This document shows positions 27,846-37,188 of a stretch of 64,000 bases of DNA, in pieces. Both the position numbers and the translations under genes were made by a program. Origin of the DNA: Stappia sp. 28M-7 (GTDB lineage Bacteria > Pseudomonadota > Alphaproteobacteria > Rhizobiales > Stappiaceae); assembly GCF_014252955.1 (NCBI RefSeq), contig NZ_JACMIA010000001.1, positions 1,860,001 through 1,924,000 on the forward strand, read 5' to 3'. The notes under the pieces are model-generated. The model made no database searches, had not been told where the DNA came from, and saw only the letters and a program-made list of their open reading frames with translations. The first letter of the stretch is position 1; the number at the start of each line of letters is the position of its first letter.

Positions 27846-30800
27846 CTATAGCAGCGAGCGGACGTTGCGGGTGCGTTCCTCGACCTCGGCCGCCACATCG
27901 GCCAGCGCCTCCGCGTCGCCGTCGAACACGTCGTCGCCGAGATGCTGCATGGCGTTGGTGCGGGCTTCGCTGGACAGATCCGAGCCAACGCCGGCGACGC
28001 CCGACAGGGCCTGGTCGGCGATGCGGGTGGCCATGTCGCTGAGCGTTGCGCCGTTGGCCAGCGACATCAGCGGGATGTCGATGCCGAACTGGCGTTCCGC
28101 CGCCATGCGCAGCTCCAGCGCCATCAGCGAATCCATGCCGACTTCCGTGAGCGGACGCGCCGGGTCGATATCGTCCTCGCCGATGCGCAGGATGCGGCCG
28201 ATTTCCACGGCCAGCAACTTGCAGATCTTGGCGATGGCGCTGGCGCGGTCGAGACCCTTGACCAGTGCGGCAAGATCGATGGTGCCGCCTTCGCCGGCCC
28301 CGTCATTGCCGGCCGCGATCCCCAGCCGCTCGGCGAAGGGCGTGGCGAGGAGGGCGAGATCGCGCCGCGCCGCCGCCCAGTCGATGCGGGCATAGCCGGG
28401 CGCGGCCGCGGCCGCGTCGTCCTGCGGCAGGGCCATGAGCGTTGCCAGCCCGTCCAGCGCCTCGCGCGCGGTGAGCGCGTGGCGTCCGAGCTTGCGCGCC
28501 AGCAGGTCGCCGACATCGGCGTTGCGGGCAAGGTAACCGGCATCGGAAATCGCGCCCCAGGCAACCGCAAGGCCGGGCAGGCCTTCGGCGCGCCGGCGGG
28601 CAGCAAGGCCCTCCAGATAGCCGTTGGCGGCCACATAGTTGGCCTGTCCCGGATTGCCGACGAGCGTGGTGGCAGAGGAGAACAGCACGAACTGGCGTAA
28701 GGAATCGCCCCGCGTCAGCCGGTCGAGAAGCTGCGCGCCGCGCACCTTCGGCGCCAGCACGGCGTCGAGCTGCTCGCGGGTGAGGTTGGAAAGCAGGGTG
28801 TCGTGCAGGACCATCGCCGTGTGGAAGGCGGCCTGGATCGCGCCGGCATCCTTGCGGATCGCCGCAAGCGCGGCCGTGACAGCGCTTTCGCTGGTGGCAT
28901 CGCACGCATGACCGACGACCGTGACGCCGCGGCGGCCCATCTCCTCGATCAGGGCAGCGGCCTCCGGCGTGGTGGCGCCGCGCCGCGACAGGACGTCGAT
29001 GCGTGTCGCGCCCATGTCGGCGAGCCGGCCGATCAGCGCCGCGCCGAAGCCGCCGAAGCCGCCGACGACCACGAGGCTTCCCGCCTCGCTCTCGAAGCGG
29101 AAGGGCGCGGGCGCAGCCTGCGGGGCTGCGGGCTGCTGCGGCGGGCGGATGACGATCTTGCCGATATGGCCGGCCTGCTGCATCAGGCGGAAGGCGGCGA
29201 CCGCCTCGTCGGCCTCGAAGGCGCGATAGGGCAGGGGCGACAACGCGCCGCCGGCGAAGAGCTGCATCAGCTCGTCGAGCAGGCGCTCGGCCAGGGCCGG
29301 CTGATGGATCAGCAACTGGTCGGCATCGATGCCGAAATAGCTGAGATTGCGGCGGAATGGCCGCAGGCCCAGATGGGTGTTCTCGTAATAGTCGCGCTTG
29401 CCGAGCTCGAGGAAGCGGCCGAAGGGGGCCAGAACCTCGATGCTGCGCTCCATCGCCTCGCCGGACAGCGAGTTGAGCACCACCTCGATGCCCTTGCCGC
29501 CGGTCAGCCGCATCACGTCGTCGGCGAAGGTCAGCGAGCGGGAATCGAGCACGTGGTCGACGCCGAGCTGGCGCAGAAGGCTGCGCTTTTCCGGGCTGCC
29601 GGCGGTGGCGATGATCGTCGCGCCGATATGGCGGGCGACCTGGATCGCGGCAAGGCCGACGCCGCCGGCACCGCCATGGATCAGCACGGTCTCGTGCGCT
29701 TCCAGCCGGGCAAGCCGGTGCAGCGCGTAATAGCTGGTGAGGAAGGCGACGGGGATGGTCGCCGCCGCTTCCGGAGCGAGCCCCTGCGGCGTGCGGGCGC
29801 AGCCCTTTTCCGAGACGGTGACGCGGCTGGCGAAACAGGCCGGCGCAAAGGCGATGACCTTGTCGCCGGGGCGCAGGCGGCGCGCTTGCGGGCCGGTGGC
29901 AACGACCGTACCGGCGCATTCCATGCCGAGCGTCGGGCCGGCGAAGCCGTCCTCCAGCGCCTCTTCCGGCAACAGGCCGAGCGCCCACATCACATCGCGG
30001 AAGTTGAGGCCGCTCGCCTCCACCGCAATTTCGACCTCGTCGCCGACAAGGGCACGGGCGGGAAGGCGCGACCACGACAGGCGGTCGAGCGAGCCCTGCT
30101 GGGCGATGTCGAGGCGCAGGATGCCGGTACCCTCGTCCGCCGCGCCGGTGCCGGGCTGCGGCAGCTCCGGACCGCGCTCCAGGCGCAGGCCGAGACGGGT
30201 GTCGCCGTCGATGACCAGCTCGCGCTCGTCGGTGCGGTCCAGCCCGACGATCTCGGCGGCAAGGCGCAGGGCGGCAGCGCTCGCGTCGAGATCCTTGCGG
30301 ATATCGACGAGCCGCAGGCCGGCGGAGGGGAACTCGTTCATGGCGACGCGGCCGAAGGCCCACACGCCCGCCTGCAGCGGATCGGGGGACGTGCCGCAGG
30401 CCGGGGCGCGCGCGCCTTCCGGCGCGACGACAATGATCGGGCCGGCCGCGCTGCCGCGTCCCTTGAGCATCTGCGCCAGCTGCCAGGTGCGGGCGGAGAG
30501 AGCGGCGCTGGCATCCTCACCGGAACCGGTGCGGGCATAGGCGCCGGCGAGATGGACGATGCCGTCGCGCGCGGCGGCGGCAAGCGGCGTGGCCTCGTCC
30601 CAGATGGCGGGATCGTCGAGATCGGCGGCCATCATTTCGTCATTGGCCGCCGGGGCGCCGCCGGCCACCAGCACCGCGTCGATGCGGTGCGGCTTCAGGC
30701 ATTGGCGCAGCGCCGAGGCGACGGCGCGCGAGGGACCGTCCACGTCGCAGACGATGGCCATGCGCCGCAGCTCCGCCTCGCTCTCCGCAGCGCCGTTGCT

Positions 30801-33800
30801 GTTGGCAGCGGAGTGGTCGGAGGGGAGGGTGGGCGCACGGGCGATCAGAATGCTGGCATCGACCTCGCCGCCGGCAAGCGGCAGGGCCTCGGCCAGGCCG
30901 AAGCCGAAGGCGGCAAGGCGGGCGGCCCATCCCTCGCCGCCGAGCAGCGGGGTGGCAGGACGCGGCGAGCCGGGAACGGGCGTCCACCAGTCGGCGCCGG
31001 TGCCCAGGATCAGCTCGGCATCGCTGGACGGCGCGCGCTCAAGAGCCAGCAGCTGACCGCCGGGCGACAGCATCGCGGCAAGGTCCTTGAGCACCGCATC
31101 GCCTGCGCCGCTCAGCGTGTCGCAGCAGACGGCGAAATCGTAGGGGCCGCCCTCGGCAAGGGCGCCGTCCTCCAGCGAGAGGAAGCGCGTCTGGGCGCTG
31201 CCCTGCCAGTTGCGGCGCAGTCGCTCGGCAGCCCCCGGCGAGGGATCGCCGACGGTGAGCGTGGCGTTGTAGGGCGACAGCAGCGTGTCGAGATGGCGGG
31301 CGACGGGGAACGAGCGCTCGCCGAGAACCAGAACGGAGAGCGGCTTGTCCTGCGGCCAGTCGGCAACGGCCCGTCCAGCGATGTCGAGACAGGCGCGGCG
31401 CAGGGCCTGTGCGGCCGGATCGGCATTGCGCCAGCCGGCCAGCAGGGCCGAGGCGAAGACATCGCCGGCGCTGGCGGGCAGGCCCTGCCGCAGAAGGTCC
31501 GGCAGGTCGTCGGCAAGGCGTGCGAGCAGGGTCGCCTGCGAGCCATGGGCGCCGGCCTCGAAGACCAGCGTCTGCACCAGCGAGGCGGGGTCGAGCCCGT
31601 CGGCGGGATCGGCGATCCGCCACTTGCCGTCTTCCTCCTCGGCCAGATCGTGATGGGCGAGAAGCTCGAGGAAATGGGCGGCGAAGGGCGCGGCGCTTTC
31701 GTGTAGGGCACCGTCGCGAACCTTGGCGGAAAGGACAAGGGGGGCGCCGCCGAGCACGTCATGGAGCGCCCGGTGGGCGATCGTGCGGGCAAGCGCGTCG
31801 GCCAGCAGGGCGGCGTCCGAGGGATCGTAGTCCTCGCTCGCCACAAGGCCGAGGTCGCCGGCAATCGCGGCAAGCGGCAGGACATGCGCCGCGCCCGCAT
31901 CGGCCGGCGTCAGCAGGCGCGAGACGACGCGGTAGGTGAGGCCATGGTCGCGCTCAGTCATGTGGAACTGAACCGCCTTGAAGCGGGCACCCGTCAGGCG
32001 CGCGACGAGGCCGCCCTCGGCGTCGAGATAGTCGAAGCTGGCGACCAGAGAGCGGGCGCTGCCCTTCTCGACCTGGATGCGCACGGCAACGGGAACGGAA
32101 GCGGGGGCATGCAACTCGATGCCGGAAAAGCGGATCGGCAGGAAGCCGCCCTCGGCCGGCTCGGCCCGCTGCCCCAGCAGGGCGAAAAGGCCATGGAAGC
32201 CGGCATCGGCGACCGCCGGGTGCAGGGCGAAGGTGCCCGGCTCGGGCGCGGCGGCCGGGGCGAGCAGGCCGAGGCGCGCCTCGCGCTCGCCCGACAGGAC
32301 GGCGGTATCGGCAAGGCGGAAGGCCGGGCCGTAGTCGAGGCCATGCGCCAGCGTCAGCCGGTAGATCTCGTCATGGGAGACCTTGGTGCCGGCTGTGTCC
32401 GCTTGCGGCGCGGGCGCGTCCGCTGCACCGGCCAGCGTGCGGAAGCCGGCCTTGGCGTAAAGCGACCAGTCGGCGCCGGAAAGGCGCGGGCGGGCATGGA
32501 TCTCGATCACCCGGTCGTCCGGCGACAGGCGCACCATGGTCTCGAAGGTCTTGCCCTCGTCGAGCACGAGCGGGCGCAGGATTTCCAGGTCGCGCACCTC
32601 GATGCGCGCCTCGCCGGTCCACTGCAGGGCGGCGCGCAGGGCCATCTCGATGAAGCCGGCAGCCGGGAAGACGGCGGTCTGCTCCACCTTGTGATCGGCG
32701 AGGAACGGCAGCAGGTCGAGGTCGATGACGTTGAACCACTCCGCCGTTTCCGGGCGCAGGCGCTTGCCGGCCAGCGGCCAGCCGCGCTCGCCATGGGCGG
32801 TGATGCGCTCGTCCGTCTCCGGCGCCAGGAAGGGGGTGAGCTGCCAGGGATAGTCCGGCAGGACCGGAAGGTTGCGCCCCTGCGGTCCGACATACAGGTC
32901 GAGATCGGGCGCAGCGCCATGGGCGACGATGCGCGCGGCGATGGTGTCGATATCGGCGAGAGGCGCGCCTTCGCTGCGAGGCGCCTCGAGGCTGGCGAGC
33001 ACCGGCGTCTGATTGCCGATGCTGCGCAGCGCATCGCGCACATAGGTGGTGAGAACCGCTTTGGGGCCGATTTCGACGACGAGGTCGACCGGCTGCTCGG
33101 CAAGGCGCGCGACCGCATCGGTGAAACGCACCGGGCGGCGGACATTCTCCCACCAGTAGGAGGCATCCGGCGTGATCTCGTCCTGCTCCGGCGTGACGGA
33201 GGAGAGGAACGGGATCGCCGGGGCGTTGCAGGTCAGCGTGCCGAGCGCCTCGCGCAGTGGCGTCTCGATGGGATCGACCAGTGCGCTGTGGAACGGATAG
33301 GCGATGTTGAGCTTGCGCAGGGCCCACCGCTTCTTGCGGGCAAGGCGGGCGAAGGCGTCGATGCTCTCCGACGGGCCGGAGATGGTGACGCTGCGCGGGG
33401 AGTTGATGGCCGAGAGCTCGATGCCCGGCAGGCCGGCTTCCGCGATGGCCGCACGCGCGTCCTCCGCCGGCAGCAGGAGCGCCGCCATGCTGCCGAGATG
33501 GCGCACCACCTCCTGCTGCGTCGAGCGGGCATGGATGATGCGCGTGGCGGTGGCCAGATCCAGCATCCCCGAGCACCAGGCAGCGGCGACCTCGCCGACG
33601 CTGTGGCCGAGCACGGCGGAAGGTTCGATGCCGCGCGACTTCAGCGCGGTGACGAGGGCCACCTGGACGGCAAACAGCAGCGGCTGGGCGATCTCGGTCC
33701 GCTCGATCTCCGTCTCCAGGTCCTTGGAGAACAGCATGGTGACGAGCGACCAGCCCGAAACGGCCATGAAATGCCGGTCGACGGTCTCCAGCGCCTCGCG

Positions 33801-35447
33801 GAAGGCCTTGTCGCCGGAATAGGCGTCCTGGCCCATGCCGGCCCATTGCGAGCCGTTGCCGGAGAAGGCGAAGGCAACGCCGCGGGTGCGCGGGGCGGTC
33901 TTGCCCTCGATGGCGCCGGCCGCATCCTCGCCGCCGGCAAAGGCGGTCAGGGCGGACAGCTTTGCGGTGCTGTCGCCGAGCACGACGAGGCGATGGTCGT
34001 GCAGGTCGCGGCGGCGGGCGGCGGCGTCGATCACCGCGCCGGCCTTGTCGCCGTGATCCTCGACAAGCGCGGCATAGCGGCCGGCCAGCTCGCGCAGTGC
34101 GGCCTGCGAGCGCGCCGAGATCACCAGCGGCGCGGTGTCCGGCACGCGGCTGTCCTCGGCACCCTGCGGCGCGACGTCGCCGATGACGGTGTGGGCATTG
34201 GTGCCGCCGAAGCCGAAGGAGTTGATGCCGGCAAGGCGCGGACGCGCGCCCCGCGCCAGCTCGACCTGCTCGGCGGCAACAGAAAGGTTGAGGCCGGCGA
34301 AGTCGATGTTCGGGTTCGGCTCGTCGAAATGCAGGGACTTCGGCAGCCGGTCGTGGCGTAGCGCCAGCACCGACTTGAGGATGCCGACGAGGCCGGAGAC
34401 CGGCTCCAGGTGGCCGACATTGGTCTTGACCGAGCCGATGGGCAGCGGGGCGCCGCGCTTGCGGCCGATGGCGGTGCCGAGCGCGTTCGCCTCGGCCGGG
34501 TCGCCGACCTGGGTGCCGGTGCCGTGAGCCTCGACGAAGGCGAGATCGTCCGGCGAAATGCCCAGCTCGTCGCTGTAGATGCTCTCCAGCAGGGTCTTCT
34601 GCGCCGGCGAGGAGGGCAGCGACAGGCCGGCGGTGCGTCCGTCCGCATTGATGCCGGTGGCAAGGATGCGGGCACGCGGTTCGCGTGCGGTCGTGTCGCG
34701 CTGCAGGATCATCGCCACCGCGCCCTCGGAACGGACATAGCCGTCGCCCGAGGCGTCGAAGGCGCGACACAGGCCCTGCGGCGACAGCATCGAGGCGCGG
34801 GCGAAGCCGATGAAGGGGAAGGGGCTGAGCAGCAGGTTGACGCCGGCGACGATGGCCGTGTCGATCTGCCCGCTCTCGATGGCGCTCACCGCCTGGTGCA
34901 GCGCCACCAGCGAGGACGAACAGGCGGTGTCGAGCGTGAAGCTCGGCCCGCGCAGGTCGAAGATGTAGGAGATGCGGTTGGAGATGATCGACAGGGTGTT
35001 GCCGGTCATCGTCTGCATGTCGACGGACGGCAGGTCGAACAGCAGCCGCTGGTGATAGTCGAGGCCCGAGGCGCCGACATAGACGCCGGTCTGGGTGCCG
35101 GCGAGATCGGACGGGCGCAGGCCGGCATTCTCGATGGCCTCCCACACGACCTGCAGCAGCAGCCGCTGCTGCGGATCGATCTGCACCGCTTCGCGCGGGG
35201 AAATGCCGAAGAAGCCGGCGTCGAAGCCCCAGACGTTGTCGATCTGTCCGGCGGCGAAGGTGAAGCTGCGGCCCGAGGTGCCGGGGCGGGGATGGTGGAA
35301 GCCGCGCGTGTCGAAGCGGTCGGGGCGTATCTCGCTGACGGAGCACAGCCCGTCGTCGAGCAATGTCCAGAAGGCCTCCACTGTCCCGGCACCGGGAAGG
35401 CGTGCCGAATAGCCGGTGATGACAGTGTTATTCGCGCGCAAGGACAT
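27846..35447 (-). CDS. rkpA: RkpA-like type I polyketide synthase (KS-AT-DH-ER-KR-ACP)
   Basis: A 2533-residue single-module, fully reducing polyketide/fatty acid synthase. The ketosynthase (1-430) has Cys176 in DTACSSSL and His in VEAHGTGTQVGD and NVGHLEP. The acyltransferase (540-830) has GHSVGE near 615. The dehydratase (900-1180) has a His in LADHKVEQTAVFP, with Gln where Gly is usual. Residues 1340-1500 look like a decayed methyltransferase. The enoylreductase (1790-2110) has GGAGGVGLAAIQ. The ketoreductase (2120-2320) has GGFGGFG and Tyr in GQANYVAANGY. The carrier domain has GMDSLMALEL with its Ser near 2440. The start at 35447 follows GGAAGAG. Length and order match rhizobial RkpA, which makes a lipid for K-antigen capsule. 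A secondary-metabolite PKS is the alternative. Confidence 0.85.
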   Translation of the reverse strand: MSLRANNTVITGYSARLPGAGTVEAFWTLLDDGLCSVSEIRPDRFDTRGFHHPRPGTSGRSFTFAAGQIDNVWGFDAGFFGISPREAVQIDPQQRLLLQVVWEAIENAGLRPSDLAGTQTGVYVGASGLDYHQRLLFDLPSVDMQTMTGNTLSIISNRISYIFDLRGPSFTLDTACSSSLVALHQAVSAIESGQIDTAIVAGVNLLLSPFPFIGFARASMLSPQGLCRAFDASGDGYVRSEGAVAMILQRDTTAREPRARILATGINADGRTAGLSLPSSPAQKTLLESIYSDELGISPDDLAFVEAHGTGTQVGDPAEANALGTAIGRKRGAPLPIGSVKTNVGHLEPVSGLVGILKSVLALRHDRLPKSLHFDEPNPNIDFAGLNLSVAAEQVELARGARPRLAGINSFGFGGTNAHTVIGDVAPQGAEDSRVPDTAPLVISARSQAALRELAGRYAALVEDHGDKAGAVIDAAARRRDLHDHRLVVLGDSTAKLSALTAFAGGEDAAGAIEGKTAPRTRGVAFAFSGNGSQWAGMGQDAYSGDKAFREALETVDRHFMAVSGWSLVTMLFSKDLETEIERTEIAQPLLFAVQVALVTALKSRGIEPSAVLGHSVGEVAAAWCSGMLDLATATRIIHARSTQQEVVRHLGSMAALLLPAEDARAAIAEAGLPGIELSAINSPRSVTISGPSESIDAFARLARKKRWALRKLNIAYPFHSALVDPIETPLREALGTLTCNAPAIPFLSSVTPEQDEITPDASYWWENVRRPVRFTDAVARLAEQPVDLVVEIGPKAVLTTYVRDALRSIGNQTPVLASLEAPRSEGAPLADIDTIAARIVAHGAAPDLDLYVGPQGRNLPVLPDYPWQLTPFLAPETDERITAHGERGWPLAGKRLRPETAEWFNVIDLDLLPFLADHKVEQTAVFPAAGFIEMALRAALQWTGEARIEVRDLEILRPLVLDEGKTFETMVRLSPDDRVIEIHARPRLSGADWSLYAKAGFRTLAGAADAPAPQADTAGTKVSHDEIYRLTLAHGLDYGPAFRLADTAVLSGEREARLGLLAPAAAPEPGTFALHPAVADAGFHGLFALLGQRAEPAEGGFLPIRFSGIELHAPASVPVAVRIQVEKGSARSLVASFDYLDAEGGLVARLTGARFKAVQFHMTERDHGLTYRVVSRLLTPADAGAAHVLPLAAIAGDLGLVASEDYDPSDAALLADALARTIAHRALHDVLGGAPLVLSAKVRDGALHESAAPFAAHFLELLAHHDLAEEEDGKWRIADPADGLDPASLVQTLVFEAGAHGSQATLLARLADDLPDLLRQGLPASAGDVFASALLAGWRNADPAAQALRRACLDIAGRAVADWPQDKPLSVLVLGERSFPVARHLDTLLSPYNATLTVGDPSPGAAERLRRNWQGSAQTRFLSLEDGALAEGGPYDFAVCCDTLSGAGDAVLKDLAAMLSPGGQLLALERAPSSDAELILGTGADWWTPVPGSPRPATPLLGGEGWAARLAAFGFGLAEALPLAGGEVDASILIARAPTLPSDHSAANSNGAAESEAELRRMAIVCDVDGPSRAVASALRQCLKPHRIDAVLVAGGAPAANDEMMAADLDDPAIWDEATPLAAAARDGIVHLAGAYARTGSGEDASAALSARTWQLAQMLKGRGSAAGPIIVVAPEGARAPACGTSPDPLQAGVWAFGRVAMNEFPSAGLRLVDIRKDLDASAAALRLAAEIVGLDRTDERELVIDGDTRLGLRLERGPELPQPGTGAADEGTGILRLDIAQQGSLDRLSWSRLPARALVGDEVEIAVEASGLNFRDVMWALGLLPEEALEDGFAGPTLGMECAGTVVATGPQARRLRPGDKVIAFAPACFASRVTVSEKGCARTPQGLAPEAAATIPVAFLTSYYALHRLARLEAHETVLIHGGAGGVGLAAIQVARHIGATIIATAGSPEKRSLLRQLGVDHVLDSRSLTFADDVMRLTGGKGIEVVLNSLSGEAMERSIEVLAPFGRFLELGKRDYYENTHLGLRPFRRNLSYFGIDADQLLIHQPALAERLLDELMQLFAGGALSPLPYRAFEADEAVAAFRLMQQAGHIGKIVIRPPQQPAAPQAAPAPFRFESEAGSLVVVGGFGGFGAALIGRLADMGATRIDVLSRRGATTPEAAALIEEMGRRGVTVVGHACDATSESAVTAALAAIRKDAGAIQAAFHTAMVLHDTLLSNLTREQLDAVLAPKVRGAQLLDRLTRGDSLRQFVLFSSATTLVGNPGQANYVAANGYLEGLAARRRAEGLPGLAVAWGAISDAGYLARNADVGDLLARKLGRHALTAREALDGLATLMALPQDDAAAAAPGYARIDWAAARRDLALLATPFAERLGIAAGNDGAGEGGTIDLAALVKGLDRASAIAKICKLLAVEIGRILRIGEDDIDPARPLTEVGMDSLMALELRMAAERQFGIDIPLMSLANGATLSDMATRIADQALSGVAGVGSDLSSEARTNAMQHLGDDVFDGDAEALADVAAEVEERTRNVRSLL

Positions 35448-35853
35448 CCAGAACTCTTCCGTAGCGGCTCTTGCGAGCCAATGCTGCCAAGCGGCGGCGA
35501 CCCGCGAGGATGCCACCGGATGTTGTCGTCGGGTTGCATGTCCCCTGCACCCGCCGTGCCGGGCCCTGCCGGCCCGAAACCGGATCCGCCCCCGGATCCG
35601 TTTCATGGATCCGACCCGCCGGATCCAGTCCATCGCCCAGCCTTCGACCAGGGACGGTTCCTGCCGCCGTCCCCCCGCCGGGCATCTTGCCCCCCAGCCT
35701 CGAAGCAGGTTCGCGAAGCGGTATCGGGGGGAACTTCAATATATCAAGACGAGGCGGTCTTCAAAGCGTCGATAATAAGGCAATATTGCATCGCAGCATG
35801 GATTTCTCCAGATATTTGTGCCCTTACGGAATCTTTGAGCCCGCTATCTGAAA
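35448..35853. other. Gap with four spaced GGATCC palindromes
   Basis: No gene was seen between the PKS gene and galE. Four near-identical 8-bp palindromes (CGGATCCG type) start at 35581, 35593, 35606 and 35620, with centre spacings of 12, 13 and 14 bp. An AT-rich stretch (35735-35800) next to them could hold the PKS promoter. Confidence 0.5.
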
Positions 35854-35878
35854 TGTCTCATCTTTCAAGATGATGACA
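35854..35878 (-). terminator. Possible weak terminator of galE
   Basis: Just past the galE stop, the arms TCATCTT (35858-35864) and AAGATGA (35867-35873) are flanked by TGTC and GACA. On the minus strand a short T-containing stretch follows. It could equally be an operator, as the central loop is small. Confidence 0.4.
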
Positions 35879-35879
35879 C

Positions 35880-36875
35880 TCAGCTCTCGCTGCGTTGCAA
35901 AAGCTTGCGCTCCCAGGCGAGGGCATGTCCTGCGATCATGTCGATGTCGTCATGGGCAGGTGTCCAGCCGAGCCTTGCGAGAATCTGCCGGTTGTCGGCG
36001 ATGACGCTGGCGATGTCGCCGGGCCGGCGCGGGCCGGTGCGCACGGCAAAGTCCTTGCCGGACGCGCGCTTCACCGCGGAAATCGTCTCCAGGACGGTGT
36101 ATCCGCGCCCATAGCCGCAATTGAGGGTGAAGCCGGCATCGCCCGCCCGCAGCTTCTGCAAGGCAAGGTAATGCGCCTCCACAAGGTCGGCGATGTGGAT
36201 GAAGTCGCGCTCGGCGGTGCCGTCACGCGTGGGGTAGTCGATGCCGTGGATTGTCAGCCCGTCGCGCAGGCCGAGCGCGGCCTCGCAGGCGACCTTGAGC
36301 AGATGCCCCGCGCCCCGCGTCGAATGGCCGGTGCGTCCCTGCGGATCGGCGCCGGCGACGTTGAAATAGCGCAGCACGCCGCAGCGCAGCCCGTGGGCGC
36401 CGGCGATGTCGGACAGCATCCGCTCGCTCATCAGCTTGGACATGCCATAGGGCGAGGCGGGCTGCGTCGGTGCCTTTTCGTTCACCGGGCGGCCGCCGAC
36501 CTCGCCATAGACGGCGGCGGTGGAGGAGAAGATGAAATTGGAGATGCCGGCCGCGCGGCATCCCTCGACCAGCGCCAGCGTCGCGCAGGTGTTGTTGCGA
36601 TAGTATCTCTCGGGATGTTCGACGGATTCGGGCACGGAGACCGATCCGGCGAAATGCAGCACCGCGTCGACCGGCTCGCCGGCGAGATCCAGCGCATGGG
36701 CAAGGGCTTGGCCATCGGCGACATCGCCGCGGTGGAAAAGGGCAGCCGGGGGCACGGACCATTCGTGCCCGCCCTGAAGGCTGTCGAGAATGACGACGCG
36801 CTCGCCCGCGTCCAGCAGGCGCCAAGCCATGTGGCTGCCAATGTAACCGGCGCCGCCGGTCACAAGAACTGCCAT
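35880..36875 (-). CDS. galE: UDP-glucose 4-epimerase
   Basis: A 331-residue extended SDR that interconverts UDP-glucose and UDP-galactose. The NAD motif VTGGAGYIGSH lies at residues 5-15, FSSTAAVYGE near 117, the catalytic YGMSK near 142, the family-typical RYFNVAGADPQGRTG near 167 and the C-terminal RRPGDIAS. The start at 36875 follows GGCAGGAGGGGAAC. It is divergent from the UDP-glucose dehydrogenase gene; both use UDP-glucose and would feed capsule assembly. A second galE-like gene is at 63375. Confidence 0.88.
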   Translation of the reverse strand: MAVLVTGGAGYIGSHMAWRLLDAGERVVILDSLQGGHEWSVPPAALFHRGDVADGQALAHALDLAGEPVDAVLHFAGSVSVPESVEHPERYYRNNTCATLALVEGCRAAGISNFIFSSTAAVYGEVGGRPVNEKAPTQPASPYGMSKLMSERMLSDIAGAHGLRCGVLRYFNVAGADPQGRTGHSTRGAGHLLKVACEAALGLRDGLTIHGIDYPTRDGTAERDFIHIADLVEAHYLALQKLRAGDAGFTLNCGYGRGYTVLETISAVKRASGKDFAVRTGPRRPGDIASVIADNRQILARLGWTPAHDDIDMIAGHALAWERKLLQRSES

Positions 36876-37188
36876 GTTCCCCTCCTGCCGATGATCGCCG
36901 CCAATTGATCGCGGCGGCGCGCACAACGCCCGTCCGCGCGTGCCCGCCTCAGCCGTGTTAGCGGGTTGACAAACCGGTGGCAAGCGAACAGGAACGCAGC
37001 GGACCGGCATGCCTTGACGCTGGGACCGTGCGCGCAGCGCACGAGACCCGAAGGGACGCCAGGACCCGGGACGCCTGTCGGGGTTCCGCCTGCAGATCGT
37101 GACGTGAACAGCACCGGTACGGCCCCGCGGCGCCGCCTCCCGCCCGACCGCAAGGCCCCTCTCTTTCCAGGAAAGTCCAGGAGCACGC
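36876..37188. promoter_or_regulatory. Divergent region between galE and ugd
   Basis: A gap of 313 bp without a gene. A TTGACA hexamer lies at 36966-36971 on the plus strand, but no matching -10 element was clear. Confidence 0.3.

Noticed and set aside
28803-34361. Long plus-strand open frames (967 and 866 residues) over the PKS gene
   Set aside because: These are antisense shadows of the PKS with no domain-like content.
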